Assembly: GCA_046331225.1 (NCBI GenBank)
Contig: JAXLRF010000007.1
Location: forward strand, 62,001 to 126,000
Length of the DNA stretch: 64,000 bases
DNA from: VFMC01 sp046331225
GTDB taxonomy: Bacteria > Actinomycetota > Acidimicrobiia > Acidimicrobiales > Ilumatobacteraceae
Direction: 5' to 3'
Both the position numbers and the translations under genes were made by a program. Shown piece after piece: positions 26,047 to 39,830 of the stretch (positions are counted from its first letter, which is position 1; every line of letters starts with the position of its first letter). A model generated the notes under the pieces. The model saw only the letters and a list, made by a program, of their open reading frames with translations. It did no database searches and was not told the DNA's origin.

Positions 26047-26805
26047 ATGCCCTCGTCGAGTTCTGCGTCCCCGGGACCGGCCGCGCCCGTGCCGCCCGTG
26101 CGCCTCGCCGAGGGGCACAGCCGCATCACGGTCGGGGTGGCCGTGCTCACCTGGTGCGCCTGCTGGCTCGGCGGCAACCTGCTCGGCTCGGCCCTCGTCG
26201 CCGCGAGCGGTCACGACATCGGCGACGACGCGCCGATCTGGGTGACGTTGCTCGGGGCGCTCGGGCTGTGGATCCCGATCGTCGTGGGCCTCGTGCTCGT
26301 GAGCCGTCGCTTCGGCACGGGCAGTGTCACGCGCGAGTTCGGGTTGTCGTTCCGGCCGGTCGACCTGCTCGGCATCCCGATCGGCGCGCTCACCCAGCTG
26401 GTGTTGTTGCGGCTCCTCTACTGGCCGCTCGAGTCGATCTGGCCCGACACGTTCTCGAGCCCCAAGGTCGAGGAGTCGGCACGCACGCTGTACGAGCGGG
26501 CCGACGGCGGCTGGCTCGTCGCGTTGGTCGGCCTGGTGGTGGTCGGCGCGCCGCTGATCGAGGAGCTGCTGTACCGCGGCCTGCTGCTCGGTGCGTTCCG
26601 GCGCCGGGTCGACGACGTGGTCGCGTTGGTGGTGGTGGCGCTGTGGTTCGCGCTCATCCACTTCCGTCCGGTCGAGTACCCGGGGTTGGTGGTGGTCGGG
26701 TTGGTGCTCGGCGTGTGCGTGATGCGCACCGGCCGGCTCGGCATGAGCGTGTTCGCGCACATGGCCTTCAACGCGACCGGGCTGATCTGGGTCGCGACCC
26801 GGTGA
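26047..26805 (+). CDS. CPBP-family intramembrane glutamic protease
   Basis: The 252-residue polytopic protein (about 6-8 helices) shows the CPBP/Rce1-type motifs in order: EELLYRG with the paired Glu and Arg, FALIHF with His, and HMAFN with His and Asn. Such proteases cut within the membrane; in bacteria some process peptides or confer bacteriocin tolerance, but no substrate is visible here. TACCCT (26033-26038) lies 8 bases before the ATG, with no Shine-Dalgarno. Confidence 0.88.
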   Translation: MPSSSSASPGPAAPVPPVRLAEGHSRITVGVAVLTWCACWLGGNLLGSALVAASGHDIGDDAPIWVTLLGALGLWIPIVVGLVLVSRRFGTGSVTREFGLSFRPVDLLGIPIGALTQLVLLRLLYWPLESIWPDTFSSPKVEESARTLYERADGGWLVALVGLVVVGAPLIEELLYRGLLLGAFRRRVDDVVALVVVALWFALIHFRPVEYPGLVVVGLVLGVCVMRTGRLGMSVFAHMAFNATGLIWVATR

Positions 26806-26842
26806 CGCCAGGTTCGGGGCCCTGCCTGCGAGAATGCGGGCG

Positions 26843-29617
26843 ATGGTGGACGAACTGATCGCGCGCGCCCAACGGGCGGACGACCCCGACGAGGCCGACG
26901 AGTCCGGTCGGCCGGAGGGCCCGGACGACACCGCCGACACGGCGGGCGGGATCGCCCGTCCGCCGGTGCCCTGGCACGTTCGGGCGGGGCGCCGGGTGGT
27001 CCGCCGTCCGATGGCCTGGGTCGATCGCCCGTGGCCGACCGACCGGATCATCCGCTTCGTCGTCACGGCGCTGTGCCTCGGCGGCACCACGTGGGCGGCG
27101 CTGCAGACGGTGCACCCCGATCTGGTGTTCACGAACAACACGCCCACGGGCGGCGACATGGGCGCGCACGTGATGGGGCCGGCGTTCCTGCGCGACGTGC
27201 TGCTGCCGCACTTCCAGCTGTCGGGCTGGAGCAACTACTGGTACGCGGGCTTCCCGATGTACCGCTTCTACATGGTGGTGCCGGCGCTCGCGATCGTGTT
27301 GCTCAACGTGGTGCTGCCGTACGGCATCGCGTTCAAGGTGATCGCGGTGTCGGGCATCGTCACGCTGCCGGCGTGCTGCTGGGCGTTCGGTCGTCTCGCC
27401 CGGTTCCGCTACCCGATGCCCGAGCTGTTCGCGATCGGCGGGCTGCTGTTCCTGTTCGACGAGAGCTACTCGATCTACGGCGGCAACGTGAAGAGCACGA
27501 TGGCGGGCGAGTTCTCGTTCTCCATCGCGCTGTCGCTCGGCGTCCTCGGCCTCGGTCTGCTGGCGCGTGGTCTCGAGACGGGCAAGCACCGTTCGTGGGC
27601 GGCGATCGTGTTGGCGCTCGCGTTCTTGTCGCACGGCATCGTGCTGATCTTCGTGGCGCTCGGCGCGCTGTTGCTCGTGTTGGTGTGGGCCGACCGTCAG
27701 CGGTTGGTGTACGGCATCGGGGTCGGTCTCACCGCGGTGTTGCTCGCGGCGTTCTGGGTGGTGCCGTTCCTGTTCAACCACGCCTACATGACCGACATGA
27801 AGTACGGCTACCGCCCCTCGGGTGCGGCCGACTCGTTCTGGGACATGTTCTTCCCGCTGACGACGTTCTTCGACATCTTCATCACGTCGTTCGCGATCCT
27901 CGGGTTCGTCGCCTGCATCGCGCGCCGTCACCTCAACGGTGCGTGGATGGGCATCACGACGCTCGCGCTGGTGGCGGGTGTGTACGTCACGCGCGACAGC
28001 CTGCCGGTGATCGGTCTGCTGTGGAACCCGCGACTGCTGCCGTTCGTGTACATCCTGCGGTACCTGCTGATGATGGTGGGCATCGTCGAGTTCGCGCTGA
28101 TCTGCACGCAGGCCGCGATGGCCGTGCGTCGCGTTCCCGAGGACACGTGGCTCAAGGTCGGCACGTCGGTCGCAGCGGTGGTGGGTGTGTCGGTGCTGTG
28201 CATCGAGCTGATGTTCTTCCGCGTGATGCCGGGTGCGGGGTTCACCACCCACAACGGCGAGCAGGTGTACAGCTGGGGGCCGATCTCGTTGACGGCCACA
28301 TCGACCGACGCACTCAGCGACGCGTGGTCGCGCTACAACTTCACCGGCTACGAGGACAAGCCCGCGTACGGCGAGTACAAGGGGCTCGTCGACACGATGG
28401 CGTCGCTCGGTGAGGACCCCGCCAACGGTTGCGGTCGTGCGCTGTGGGAGAACAACAGCGAGAACGGCAAGTACGGCACGACGATGGCGCTGATGCTGCT
28501 GCCGCACTGGACCGACGGCTGCATCGCCAGCATGGAGGGCCTGTTCTTCGAGGCGTCGGGCACCACGCCGTACCACTTCATCACCGCCGCGGCGATGAGC
28601 GAGAGCAGCTCCAACCCGGTGCGCCAGCTGCGCTACGACAACAACGACGCGGCCAAGGGCGTGAAGTACCTGCAGGCGCTCGGCGTGAAGTACGTGATGG
28701 TGTTCACCGACCAGGCCAAGCAGCAGGCCGACGCGCAGCCCGAGCTCACCAAGGTGCGCACCAGTGGACCGTGGAACATCTACTCGGTGGCGAACAGCGA
28801 TCTGGTCGTGCCGCTCAGCGTGCAGCCGGTCGTGGTCGCGAAGCGCGACGGCGACCCGCGCGAGCGCAACCTCGAGCTCGGGATGAGCTGGTTCCAGCAC
28901 CAGGACGAGTGGTCGGCGCTGCCGGCCGACGACGGTCCGGCCGACTGGCAGCGCATCGAGGTGGCACCGGATCTCGCGCAGCGCCAGGACGACCGCGTCG
29001 ACATCGTGAAACCGGTCGACGCGATCGATCCCGTGCCGCTGCCCGCGGTGACGGTGAGCGACGTCGATCTCGGCGATCAGGACCTGAGCTTCCACGTCGA
29101 CCAGGTGGGCGTGCCCGTGCTCGTGCGCATCAGCTACTTCCCCAACTGGAAGGTCGAGGGCGCCGAGGGCCCGTACCGTGTGGCGCCCAACCTGATGGTG
29201 GTGGTGCCGACCTCGAACGACGTGCACCTGTCGTTCGAGCGTTCGGGCCTCGACATCCTCGCCTACGTCCTCACGTTCCTCGGGATCGGTCTGTCGGTGT
29301 TCTGGCGTGTGCGCGGCGACGTGGTGTTCGCCGCCGACCGGCCGCGCAGCGCGTGGAAGGTGACCGGCGGTTGGTTCGGACGTGACGACGACGACCTCGA
29401 TCTCGACCTCGACGACGACCTGCCCGGCGACGGACGCACGCCGGCGACCACCTCGACCACGTCGACCGATCACGCGTACGCGCGGTGGCGTCCCGGCAAC
29501 GCGGACCCCACCGTGCCGTTGAGCGAGCCCGATCTCGAGGTCGAGCTCTCGCAGCCGGTGCAACCACCGCCGGCGCAACCCCCGCAGGTCGCGGGGGACG
29601 ACCCGGATAGGTTGTAG
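26843..29617 (+). CDS. Large GT-C-like polytopic membrane protein
   Basis: The 924-residue protein has a polar N-terminus, about 10-12 membrane helices up to residue 480, a large outside domain (about 485-810), a final helix and an acidic, Pro-rich tail. The first outer loop carries NNTPTGGDMGAH, resembling the acidic loop of GT-C glycosyltransferases, and the layout resembles 6-pyruvoyl-tetrahydropterin-synthase-related membrane proteins, a misnamed family thought to be glycosyltransferases. GAGAAT (26830-26835) is 7 bases before ATG 26843 and overlaps the alternative ATG 26834, so 26843 is chosen. Substrate is unknown. Confidence 0.72.
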   Translation: MVDELIARAQRADDPDEADESGRPEGPDDTADTAGGIARPPVPWHVRAGRRVVRRPMAWVDRPWPTDRIIRFVVTALCLGGTTWAALQTVHPDLVFTNNTPTGGDMGAHVMGPAFLRDVLLPHFQLSGWSNYWYAGFPMYRFYMVVPALAIVLLNVVLPYGIAFKVIAVSGIVTLPACCWAFGRLARFRYPMPELFAIGGLLFLFDESYSIYGGNVKSTMAGEFSFSIALSLGVLGLGLLARGLETGKHRSWAAIVLALAFLSHGIVLIFVALGALLLVLVWADRQRLVYGIGVGLTAVLLAAFWVVPFLFNHAYMTDMKYGYRPSGAADSFWDMFFPLTTFFDIFITSFAILGFVACIARRHLNGAWMGITTLALVAGVYVTRDSLPVIGLLWNPRLLPFVYILRYLLMMVGIVEFALICTQAAMAVRRVPEDTWLKVGTSVAAVVGVSVLCIELMFFRVMPGAGFTTHNGEQVYSWGPISLTATSTDALSDAWSRYNFTGYEDKPAYGEYKGLVDTMASLGEDPANGCGRALWENNSENGKYGTTMALMLLPHWTDGCIASMEGLFFEASGTTPYHFITAAAMSESSSNPVRQLRYDNNDAAKGVKYLQALGVKYVMVFTDQAKQQADAQPELTKVRTSGPWNIYSVANSDLVVPLSVQPVVVAKRDGDPRERNLELGMSWFQHQDEWSALPADDGPADWQRIEVAPDLAQRQDDRVDIVKPVDAIDPVPLPAVTVSDVDLGDQDLSFHVDQVGVPVLVRISYFPNWKVEGAEGPYRVAPNLMVVVPTSNDVHLSFERSGLDILAYVLTFLGIGLSVFWRVRGDVVFAADRPRSAWKVTGGWFGRDDDDLDLDLDDDLPGDGRTPATTSTTSTDHAYARWRPGNADPTVPLSEPDLEVELSQPVQPPPAQPPQVAGDDPDRL

Positions 29618-29622
29618 CCCGC

Positions 29623-31014
29623 ATGTCCGAACACCAGTCCTCGTCCGGCGGCGCGCCGTCGTTCGACCTCAAGAGCATCGTCAAGGCCTACGACGTCCGC
29701 GGCACCGTGCCCGAGCAGATGAACGCCGACGTCGCGCACGCGCTGGGCGTGGGCTTCGCACGGTTCGTCGGTGCGTCCACCGTGCTCGTCGGCCGCGACA
29801 TGCGTCCGTCGGGCGAGGAGCTCGTCGACGCGTTCTCGCGTGGCGTGATGGAGCAGGGTGTCGACGTGATCGACCTCGGCCTCGCGTCGACCGATCTCGT
29901 CTACTACGCGGCCGGCATCCTCGATGCGCCCGGCGCGATCTTCACCGCGTCGCACAACCCGGCGCAGTACAACGGCGTCAAGTTCTGCCTCGCCGGTGCG
30001 CGTCCGGTCGGCCAGGACACCGGTCTCACCACCGTGCGCGACCTCGCGCAGCAGGTGCTCGACGGCGCCGGTCCGCTGCCGGCCGCCACCGCCGGTTCGC
30101 GTGCCACGCGCAACCTGTTGTCGGCGTTCGCCGATCACGTGGTGGGGTTCATCGACACCGCCGCGCTGCGGCCGATGCGCGTGGTGGCCGACACGGCCAA
30201 CGGCATGGGTGGGCTGGTGGTGCCGGCGGTGTTCGAGCGGATCCCGCAGCTCACCCTCGAGGTGATGTACGGCGAGCTCGACGGCACGTTCCCCAACCAC
30301 CCGGCCGATCCGCTGCAGCCCGAGAACCAGCGCGACCTGCAGGCGCGTGTGGTGTCGGGCGGGTTCGACATCGGGCTCGCGTTCGACGGCGACGCCGACC
30401 GCGTGTTCGTGGTCGACGAGACCGGTCGTGGCCTCAGCGGTTCGACCACCACGGCGATGCTGGCCGCGACGATCCTGCGCCAGCACCCGGGGGCGACGAT
30501 CCTGCACAACCTCATCTGTTCGCGCGCCGTGCCCGAGGTGATCCGCGAGAGCGGCGGCGTGCCGGTGCGCACCAAGGTGGGGCACTCGTTCATCAAGCAG
30601 GTGATGGCCGAGACGGGTGCGGTGTTCGGCGGTGAGCACTCGGCGCACTACTACTTCCTCGACAACTTCCGTGCCGACAGCGGTCTGATCGCGAGCATGT
30701 TCGTGCTCGACGAGCTGAGCCGGTCGCAGAGTGCGCTGTCGATCGTCCGCAAGCCGTACGAGCGCTACTCGTCGAGCGGCGAGATCAACACCCAGGTCGA
30801 CGATCCGCTCGCGGTGATCGAGCGGGTGGCGGCCAGCTTCGCCCACGCACAGCAGGACCGGCTCGACGGGCTCACCGTCGACTGTGGTCGCTGGTGGTTC
30901 AACCTGCGCCCGTCCAACACCGAGCCGTTGCTGCGGCTCAACCTCGAGGCGCCCGACCGCAACGAGTGCGATCAGCACGTCGTCGACGTGCTGGCGCTCA
31001 TCACGAGCGGCTGA
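29623..31014 (+). CDS. manB: Phosphomannomutase/phosphoglucomutase
   Basis: The enzyme interconverts hexose 6- and 1-phosphates, feeding GDP-mannose and other nucleotide sugars used by the glycan genes of this window. The 463-residue protein has the phosphoserine loop TASHNPAQYNG (Ser110), the metal site DGDADR (255-260) and the sugar-binding GEHSAHYYF near 337-345. TAGGTT (29608-29613) lies 9 bases before the ATG and overlaps the end of the upstream gene, so this gene may have its own leaderless transcript. A gene of this kind near DUF3499 is typical of actinobacteria. Confidence 0.93.
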   Translation: MSEHQSSSGGAPSFDLKSIVKAYDVRGTVPEQMNADVAHALGVGFARFVGASTVLVGRDMRPSGEELVDAFSRGVMEQGVDVIDLGLASTDLVYYAAGILDAPGAIFTASHNPAQYNGVKFCLAGARPVGQDTGLTTVRDLAQQVLDGAGPLPAATAGSRATRNLLSAFADHVVGFIDTAALRPMRVVADTANGMGGLVVPAVFERIPQLTLEVMYGELDGTFPNHPADPLQPENQRDLQARVVSGGFDIGLAFDGDADRVFVVDETGRGLSGSTTTAMLAATILRQHPGATILHNLICSRAVPEVIRESGGVPVRTKVGHSFIKQVMAETGAVFGGEHSAHYYFLDNFRADSGLIASMFVLDELSRSQSALSIVRKPYERYSSSGEINTQVDDPLAVIERVAASFAHAQQDRLDGLTVDCGRWWFNLRPSNTEPLLRLNLEAPDRNECDQHVVDVLALITSG

Positions 31015-31076
31015 ACCGTCTCGTCCGTCCCTCGCCCTCGCCCTCGCCCCCGTTCCGACCGTTCCAGGAGACCCCG

Positions 31077-31322
31077 ATGTCGCTCGATCCCCGTCTGCTC
31101 GCCGTGCTGGCCTGTCCGGAGGACAAGGGCCCGCTCTACTACCTGGGCGACGACACGGTCACCGGCGGGCTCTACAACCCGCGGCTGCGCCGCAAGTACC
31201 CGGTGCGTGACGGCATCCCGGTGATGCTCGTCGACGAGGCGCAGGCCGTCGGCGACGCCGAGCACGCCGAGGTCATGGCCCGGGTGGAGCGCGAGGGGCT
31301 CGCGCCGACCTTTTCGGCCTGA
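31077..31322 (+). CDS. Trm112/UPF0434-like small protein
   Basis: The 81-residue protein starts SLDPRLLAVLACPEDKGPLYY and includes YNPRLRRKYPVRDGIPVMLVDEA, the Trm112-like pattern. The usual zinc ribbon has four Cys; here only the CP of the first pair is kept, so zinc binding is doubtful. Eukaryotic Trm112 activates methyltransferases; the bacterial role is unknown. A clear AGGAG, seven bases before the ATG, sets the start. It follows manB by 62 bp, as in many actinobacteria. Confidence 0.85.
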   Translation: MSLDPRLLAVLACPEDKGPLYYLGDDTVTGGLYNPRLRRKYPVRDGIPVMLVDEAQAVGDAEHAEVMARVEREGLAPTFSA

Positions 31323-31342
31323 TCGAGTAGACTGAACGCTTG

Positions 31343-32734
31343 ATGAGGTCGATTCGTCACTCTCTGCGTTCACTGGTCGGTCTGGCCGCGGTCGCGACCG
31401 TGGCGGCCGCGCCGCTGGCGCCCGTGCTCGACCTCGTCCCGGCCACCGCCGCGGCGGCGCCCGGTGACACCCTCGGCGCCGGCGGCGAGTACCACGCCCT
31501 CGCCCCCGCCCGCATCTACGACTCGCGCGCGTCGTCGGCGGTCAACGAGGCCAACCCCGGTCCCAAGCCGGCCACGCCCGCACAGCCGACGTTCGACATC
31601 GACCTGCTCGGCGTCGGAGGCATCCCGGATCGCCCGGCCGACGTGCTCGCGGTGGTGGTCAACATCACCGTCACCGAGCCCACCGCCGCCGGGTGGCTCA
31701 ACGCGTACGGCAGCGGCGCCAACGGCGGTCTCGCGTCGATCGTCAACTTCGCCGCCAACCAGACCGTCCCCAACCTCGCGATCGTCCGCCCGGGCACCCC
31801 GAGCGGCGATCTGACGATCAAGCTGTTCACCCAGAGCGCCTCGGCCACCGCCCACGTGGTGGTCGACGTGTTCGGCTGGTTCTCGACGTCGAACAACGCC
31901 GACCACGGCGCCCGGCTCGTGCCGATCACTCCGGGCCGCGTGCTCGACACGCGTGACGCCAACGCCCCGCTGGGCCGTGGCCAGTCGATCGAGGTGCCCG
32001 TCCGTGGTGCCACGCTGTCGACCGGCGAGACCGTCCCCAGCGGCAACGACATCGTCGGCGTCGTGCTCAACCTCACCGGCATCAACACCCAGGCGGCCAG
32101 CATCGGCACGTTCCTGTCGGTGGTGCCCGAGCTGGCGCCCGGCGCGGTGCCCGGCACGTCCAACGTCAACCTGTCGCGAGGGCAGATCAAGCCCAACATG
32201 GTGATCGTGCCGATCGGCGCCGACGGCAAGGTGCGCATCTACAACAACTCGGGCGAGGCCCACGTCGCCGTCGACGTCGTCGGCTACCTGCGCCAGGCGC
32301 AGGCCGGCGACGAGACCCGCGCCGGCCGTGTGGTGCCGCTCACCACGCCGTACCGCGTGTTCGACACCCGTGAGGCGCAGTGGGGTGCCGTGGCCCTCGG
32401 GCCCGGTCAGGCCGAGGACTGGAGCTTCGCGGACTTCGTCAACTCGGTGAAGATCGGTGGCGAGTGGGTGGGCGCGCAGTCGGCGGTGATCGGCAACCTC
32501 ACGTCGGCCGAGCTGAAGCGCCAGTACGCCACGGTGCCGGTCAGCAGCTTCCTCACGGTGTACCCGGCCGACGCGGCGCGGCCCAATGCGTCGAACCTCA
32601 ACACCACCGAGGGCACGCCGGTGCCCAACCTGGCGATCATGAAGTACGGCGCCAACTCGACGGTGCGCGTGTTCAACCTCTCGGGGTTCACGCACTACCT
32701 GTACGACGCGAGCGCGGTCGTTCTCGCCGACTGA
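31343..32734 (+). CDS. Secreted protein of three DTR-type surface modules
   Basis: The protein (463 aa from ATG 31343) has a signal peptide (to about AAAAPGD) followed by three modules of about 115-140 residues and nothing else. They open with ARIYDSR (near 55), GRVLDTRD (near 198) and YRVFDTRE (near 337); the first two close with VVVDVFGWF and VAVDVVGYL. The same module type decorates the SpoIID protein at 15169. They are probably beta-sandwich binding or structural units at the surface. TAGACT (31328-31333) is 9 bases before ATG 31343 (6 before TTG 31340). It separates manB/Trm112 from sahH, so it may be a lineage-specific insertion. Confidence 0.8.
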   Translation: MRSIRHSLRSLVGLAAVATVAAAPLAPVLDLVPATAAAAPGDTLGAGGEYHALAPARIYDSRASSAVNEANPGPKPATPAQPTFDIDLLGVGGIPDRPADVLAVVVNITVTEPTAAGWLNAYGSGANGGLASIVNFAANQTVPNLAIVRPGTPSGDLTIKLFTQSASATAHVVVDVFGWFSTSNNADHGARLVPITPGRVLDTRDANAPLGRGQSIEVPVRGATLSTGETVPSGNDIVGVVLNLTGINTQAASIGTFLSVVPELAPGAVPGTSNVNLSRGQIKPNMVIVPIGADGKVRIYNNSGEAHVAVDVVGYLRQAQAGDETRAGRVVPLTTPYRVFDTREAQWGAVALGPGQAEDWSFADFVNSVKIGGEWVGAQSAVIGNLTSAELKRQYATVPVSSFLTVYPADAARPNASNLNTTEGTPVPNLAIMKYGANSTVRVFNLSGFTHYLYDASAVVLAD

Positions 32735-32759
32735 ACCCCTCCCAGCCCTGGTCAGGCGG

Positions 32760-32872
32760 TACACTCGTCCCGCTTCACGTGGGCTGATCCACCCCTGCCG
32801 GGGTGCCGAGCGTGCGCCAGTTGGCGCCGGCCCTCTTCCAGCCGTCGTTTCGCATTCCCTGGAGGAACCCAC
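32760..32872 (+). promoter_or_regulatory. Promoter and about 100-nt leader of sahH
   Basis: TACACT at 32760-32765 is a good -10 candidate. The resulting leader is about 100 nt, long for this window, and has GC-rich self-complementary stretches such as CCCCTGCCGGGG and GCGCCAGTTGGCGC before the GGAGG site (about 32861-32865). A regulatory fold that senses S-adenosyl compounds would make sense for this gene, but I could not match it to the known SAM or SAH classes. Confidence 0.4.
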
Positions 32873-34321
<1,449 letters not shown>

Positions 34322-34340
34322 TCGACCACGATCCCTCGTT

Positions 34341-34383
34341 CTGGTCGCGCATCGTCTCGGTTTCCGGGACGATGCGCGACCAG
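34341..34383. terminator. Strong bidirectional hairpin terminator
   Basis: CTGGTCGCGCATCGTC (34341-34356) and GACGATGCGCGACCAG (34368-34383) form a perfect 16-bp stem with an 11-nt loop. It lies between the convergent ahcY and YczE-like genes. A short T-rich run (ttgcgttgt) follows on the plus strand. Confidence 0.85.
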
Positions 34384-34391
34384 TTGCGTTG

Positions 34392-35051
34392 TCAGGCCGA
34401 CGCGGCGACCGCTCGTGGCGGCAGCGTGAGCCGGGGCAGGAACACCTGCACGAGCGGGCCGATGCCGAAGGTGAACGCGAGCGTGCCGATGCCGATCGTG
34501 CCGCCGAGCAGCACGCCGAACACCAGCACGGTCACCTCGATGACGGTGCGCGCCACGCGCACGCTGAGACCCCGCTTCGCGAGGCCGATCATGATGCCGT
34601 CGCGCGGGCCGGCCCCCAGGCCCGAGCCGATGTAGAGCCCCGAACCGATGGCGACCGACAACAGACCGGCGACCAGGTAGCCCACCCGGGGGAGGAGCGC
34701 CTCGGCGTCGGGCAGGACCGGCATGATCAGGTCGACGGTGACACCGATCTCGAGGGCGTTGAGGATCGTGCCGAGGCCGGGCCGCTGGCGGAGCGGGATC
34801 CAGAGCAGCAACAGCAGCAGGCCCACGATCACGATGACCGTGCCGACGCTGATGCCGGTGTGCTTGCTGACGCCCTGGTGGAACGCGTCCCAGGGGGCGG
34901 CACCGAGGTCGGCTTCGAGGATGCACGAGATGCCGAGGCCGAACATCGCCAGCCCGGCGAGGCAGCGCACGAGCCGGTTGGCGAAGTCGGTCGCCGGCGA
35001 CCGCGGGGTGTAGGCGCGCGTCCGGGCGGCGGGGACGTCGGCGATCGGCAC
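34392..35051 (-). CDS. YczE/YitT-type membrane protein
   Basis: The 219-residue protein has five or six helices with the family's glycine-rich turns (EADLGAAPWDAFHQGVSKHTG and SGLGAGPRDGIMIGLAKRG share the (L)GA(G/A)P-D pattern as an internal repeat). The family is widespread and its role is unknown; transport or membrane regulation is suggested. GTG 35051 is supported by TATCGT (35059-35064), 7 bases upstream on the minus strand. It is oriented against the sahH-comF-secA run. Confidence 0.8.
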   Translation of the reverse strand: MPIADVPAARTRAYTPRSPATDFANRLVRCLAGLAMFGLGISCILEADLGAAPWDAFHQGVSKHTGISVGTVIVIVGLLLLLLWIPLRQRPGLGTILNALEIGVTVDLIMPVLPDAEALLPRVGYLVAGLLSVAIGSGLYIGSGLGAGPRDGIMIGLAKRGLSVRVARTVIEVTVLVFGVLLGGTIGIGTLAFTFGIGPLVQVFLPRLTLPPRAVAASA

Positions 35052-35171
35052 CCGGGCGACGATATCCGGCCGCCCGGTCCGGAGCCCGAGGATTGCGGCC
35101 GCCCGTCCGGCCCCGTCCGGCCCCGTCCCGCGCCGTCGGGGGGTGTCACACCCCGGGTGCACCATCGGCTC

Positions 35172-35905
35172 GTGAGTCGCACGTACGCCACGAACCCCAC
35201 CAGCCGCACCAGCCGCCTGGCCGACACGGTGCTGCCGCACCGCTGCGCCGGGTGTCGCCAGCTGGGCGCCGTGCTGTGCGAGCCGTGCCGCACGGCCATC
35301 GGCACCAGCCCCACCACCATCGTCCCCGGCGGCATCACGGCCGCGCTCACCTTCGACGGGGTGGTGCGCTCGGCCATCCTCGGGCTCAAGTTCCGCAACC
35401 GCCGCGCGGCGGCCCGGGCGCTCGCCCAGGTCCTCGTGCGCCGCCTCGGGCTGCGCGGCCCGGGCCGGCCGCACTACGACCTCGTCACCTGGGCGCCGAC
35501 CAGCCGGCGGCGCGTGGCCGATCGCGGCTACGACCAGGCCGAGCTGCTGGCCCGGGCCGTCGCGGCCGAGCTCGGGGTGCCCTGTCGCCGGTTGCTGTAT
35601 CGCGTGCACGGGGCGCCGCAGGTGGGTCGCACCCGTGCCGAGCGCCTGGCCGGACCCACCTTCCGGGGCCGTCCCGGCCGGTCGCCTCGCGTGCTCGTCG
35701 TCGACGACGTGGTCACCACCGGGGCCACCCTCACGGCCGCGGGTGAGGCGCTCCACCAGGCCGGCGTGCGCGAGGTGCGCCTGGTCGCCGTGGCGGCGAC
35801 GCCTGCTCGGGCCCGGTTGCACGCCGTGCCGCAGGTGCCCGCCGGGGGTGCGCTCCGGGGCGGTGCCCCCGCCCGGGAGCAGGCCCCCGGTAGGCTCGAA
35901 TCCGC

Positions 35906-35909
<4 letters not shown>
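35172..35909 (+). CDS. comF: ComF-family phosphoribosyltransferase
   Basis: The 245-residue protein has an N-terminal four-Cys zinc ribbon (CAGCRQLGAVLCEPC) and a C-terminal type I phosphoribosyltransferase domain with VLVVDDVVTTGAT, the PRPP loop. ComF proteins take part in DNA uptake where competence exists; in actinobacteria the gene commonly lies next to secA and its role is uncertain. GTG 35172 gives a typical N-terminus. Its stop overlaps the secA start by four bases (ATGA). Confidence 0.9.
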
Positions 35910-38695
<2,786 letters not shown>

Positions 38696-38707
38696 TCGGC
38701 CATCGCC

Positions 38708-39808
38708 ATGCGTGACTTCTCCGACGACCTGAAAGAGCTGCGCCGTCGCCTCGACGAGGCGAACGGCTACCTCAAGATCGAGCCCAACCGCAATCGGTTG
38801 AAGGAGCTCGAGATCGAGGTCGCGCGCCCCGACCTGTGGGACGACCAGGACGCGGCCAAGAAGCTCACGGCCGAGTACTCGAACGTGAAGGGTGACATCG
38901 ACGGCTTCGACGCGCTGAGCCAGGAGCTCGAGGACGCCGAGGTGCTGCACGAGCTCGCTCGCGAGATGGACGACGAGACCCAGGAGTCCGACATCCAGGC
39001 CGCGTGCGAGCACATCTCGACCAGCCTCCGCCAGCTCGAGCTGCGCAGCCTGTTCACCGGCGACCACGACGAGGCCGACTGCATCGTCCAGATCAACGCG
39101 AAGGACGGTGGCGTCGACGCCCAGGACTGGGCCGAGATCCTGCTGCGCATGTATTCGCGTTGGGCCGAGCGTCGTGGCTTCGGCATCGAGGTCGACGAGA
39201 TCAGCCCCGCCACCGAGGCGGGCATCATGTCGGCCGAGTTCACGCTCACCGGTCGGTATGCGTACGGCCTCATGACGTCCGAGCGGGGCACGCACCGCCT
39301 GGTGCGCATCAGCCCGTTCGACAACCAGGGCCGGCGTCAGACGAGCTTCGCCGCGGTGCAGGTGTGGCCGGTGATGGACGCGCCCGACGTCGACGTCAAC
39401 GAGAGCGACATCGAGATGCAGGTGTACCGCGCGAGCGGTGCGGGCGGTCAGCACGTCAACAAGACGTCGTCCGCGGTGCGGCTCATCCACAAGCCCACCG
39501 GCCTCGTGGCGTCGAGCCAGGAGGAGCGCTCGCAGCTGCAGAACCGCGAGAAGGCGATGAACCGCCTGAAGGCGATGATCGCGGCGAAGATCGAAGAGGA
39601 GCACGCCGCCGAGCTCGACCGCATCGCGGGCCGACAGGCGCAGGTGGGCTGGGGCAGTCAGATCCGCAGCTACGTCGTGCAGCCGTACCAGATGGTGAAG
39701 GACCTGCGCACCGAGGTCGAGACCAGTCAGATCGACTCGGTGCTCGACGGCGATCTCGACGAGTTCATGGAGGGCTACCTCCGGTGGCGACGCCGCGAGG
39801 CGGAGTGA
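38708..39808 (+). CDS. prfB: Peptide chain release factor 2
   Basis: RF2 releases nascent chains at UGA and UAA codons. The 366-residue protein carries the SPF stop-codon reading motif (VRISPFDN) and GAGGQHVNK with the GGQ that enters the peptidyl centre. The frame is continuous, so the programmed +1 frameshift known from many bacteria is absent. It follows secA by 12 bases and is probably cotranscribed. Confidence 0.97.
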   Translation: MRDFSDDLKELRRRLDEANGYLKIEPNRNRLKELEIEVARPDLWDDQDAAKKLTAEYSNVKGDIDGFDALSQELEDAEVLHELAREMDDETQESDIQAACEHISTSLRQLELRSLFTGDHDEADCIVQINAKDGGVDAQDWAEILLRMYSRWAERRGFGIEVDEISPATEAGIMSAEFTLTGRYAYGLMTSERGTHRLVRISPFDNQGRRQTSFAAVQVWPVMDAPDVDVNESDIEMQVYRASGAGGQHVNKTSSAVRLIHKPTGLVASSQEERSQLQNREKAMNRLKAMIAAKIEEEHAAELDRIAGRQAQVGWGSQIRSYVVQPYQMVKDLRTEVETSQIDSVLDGDLDEFMEGYLRWRRREAE

Positions 39809-39830
39809 GCGAACTAGGTTCGAGGCCCGC

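Noticed and set aside
26834..26842. ATG 26834 as start of the GT-C-like protein
   Set aside because: It overlaps the GAGAAT -10-like hexamer, whereas ATG 26843 is at the usual distance.
32760..32872. SAM or SAH riboswitch
   Set aside because: The leader has hairpins but I could not match the conserved core of any class I know, so it is listed only as a structured leader.
38708..39808. Programmed frameshift in prfB
   Set aside because: The reading frame is continuous from the ATG and there is no in-frame UGA or slippery site near the start.
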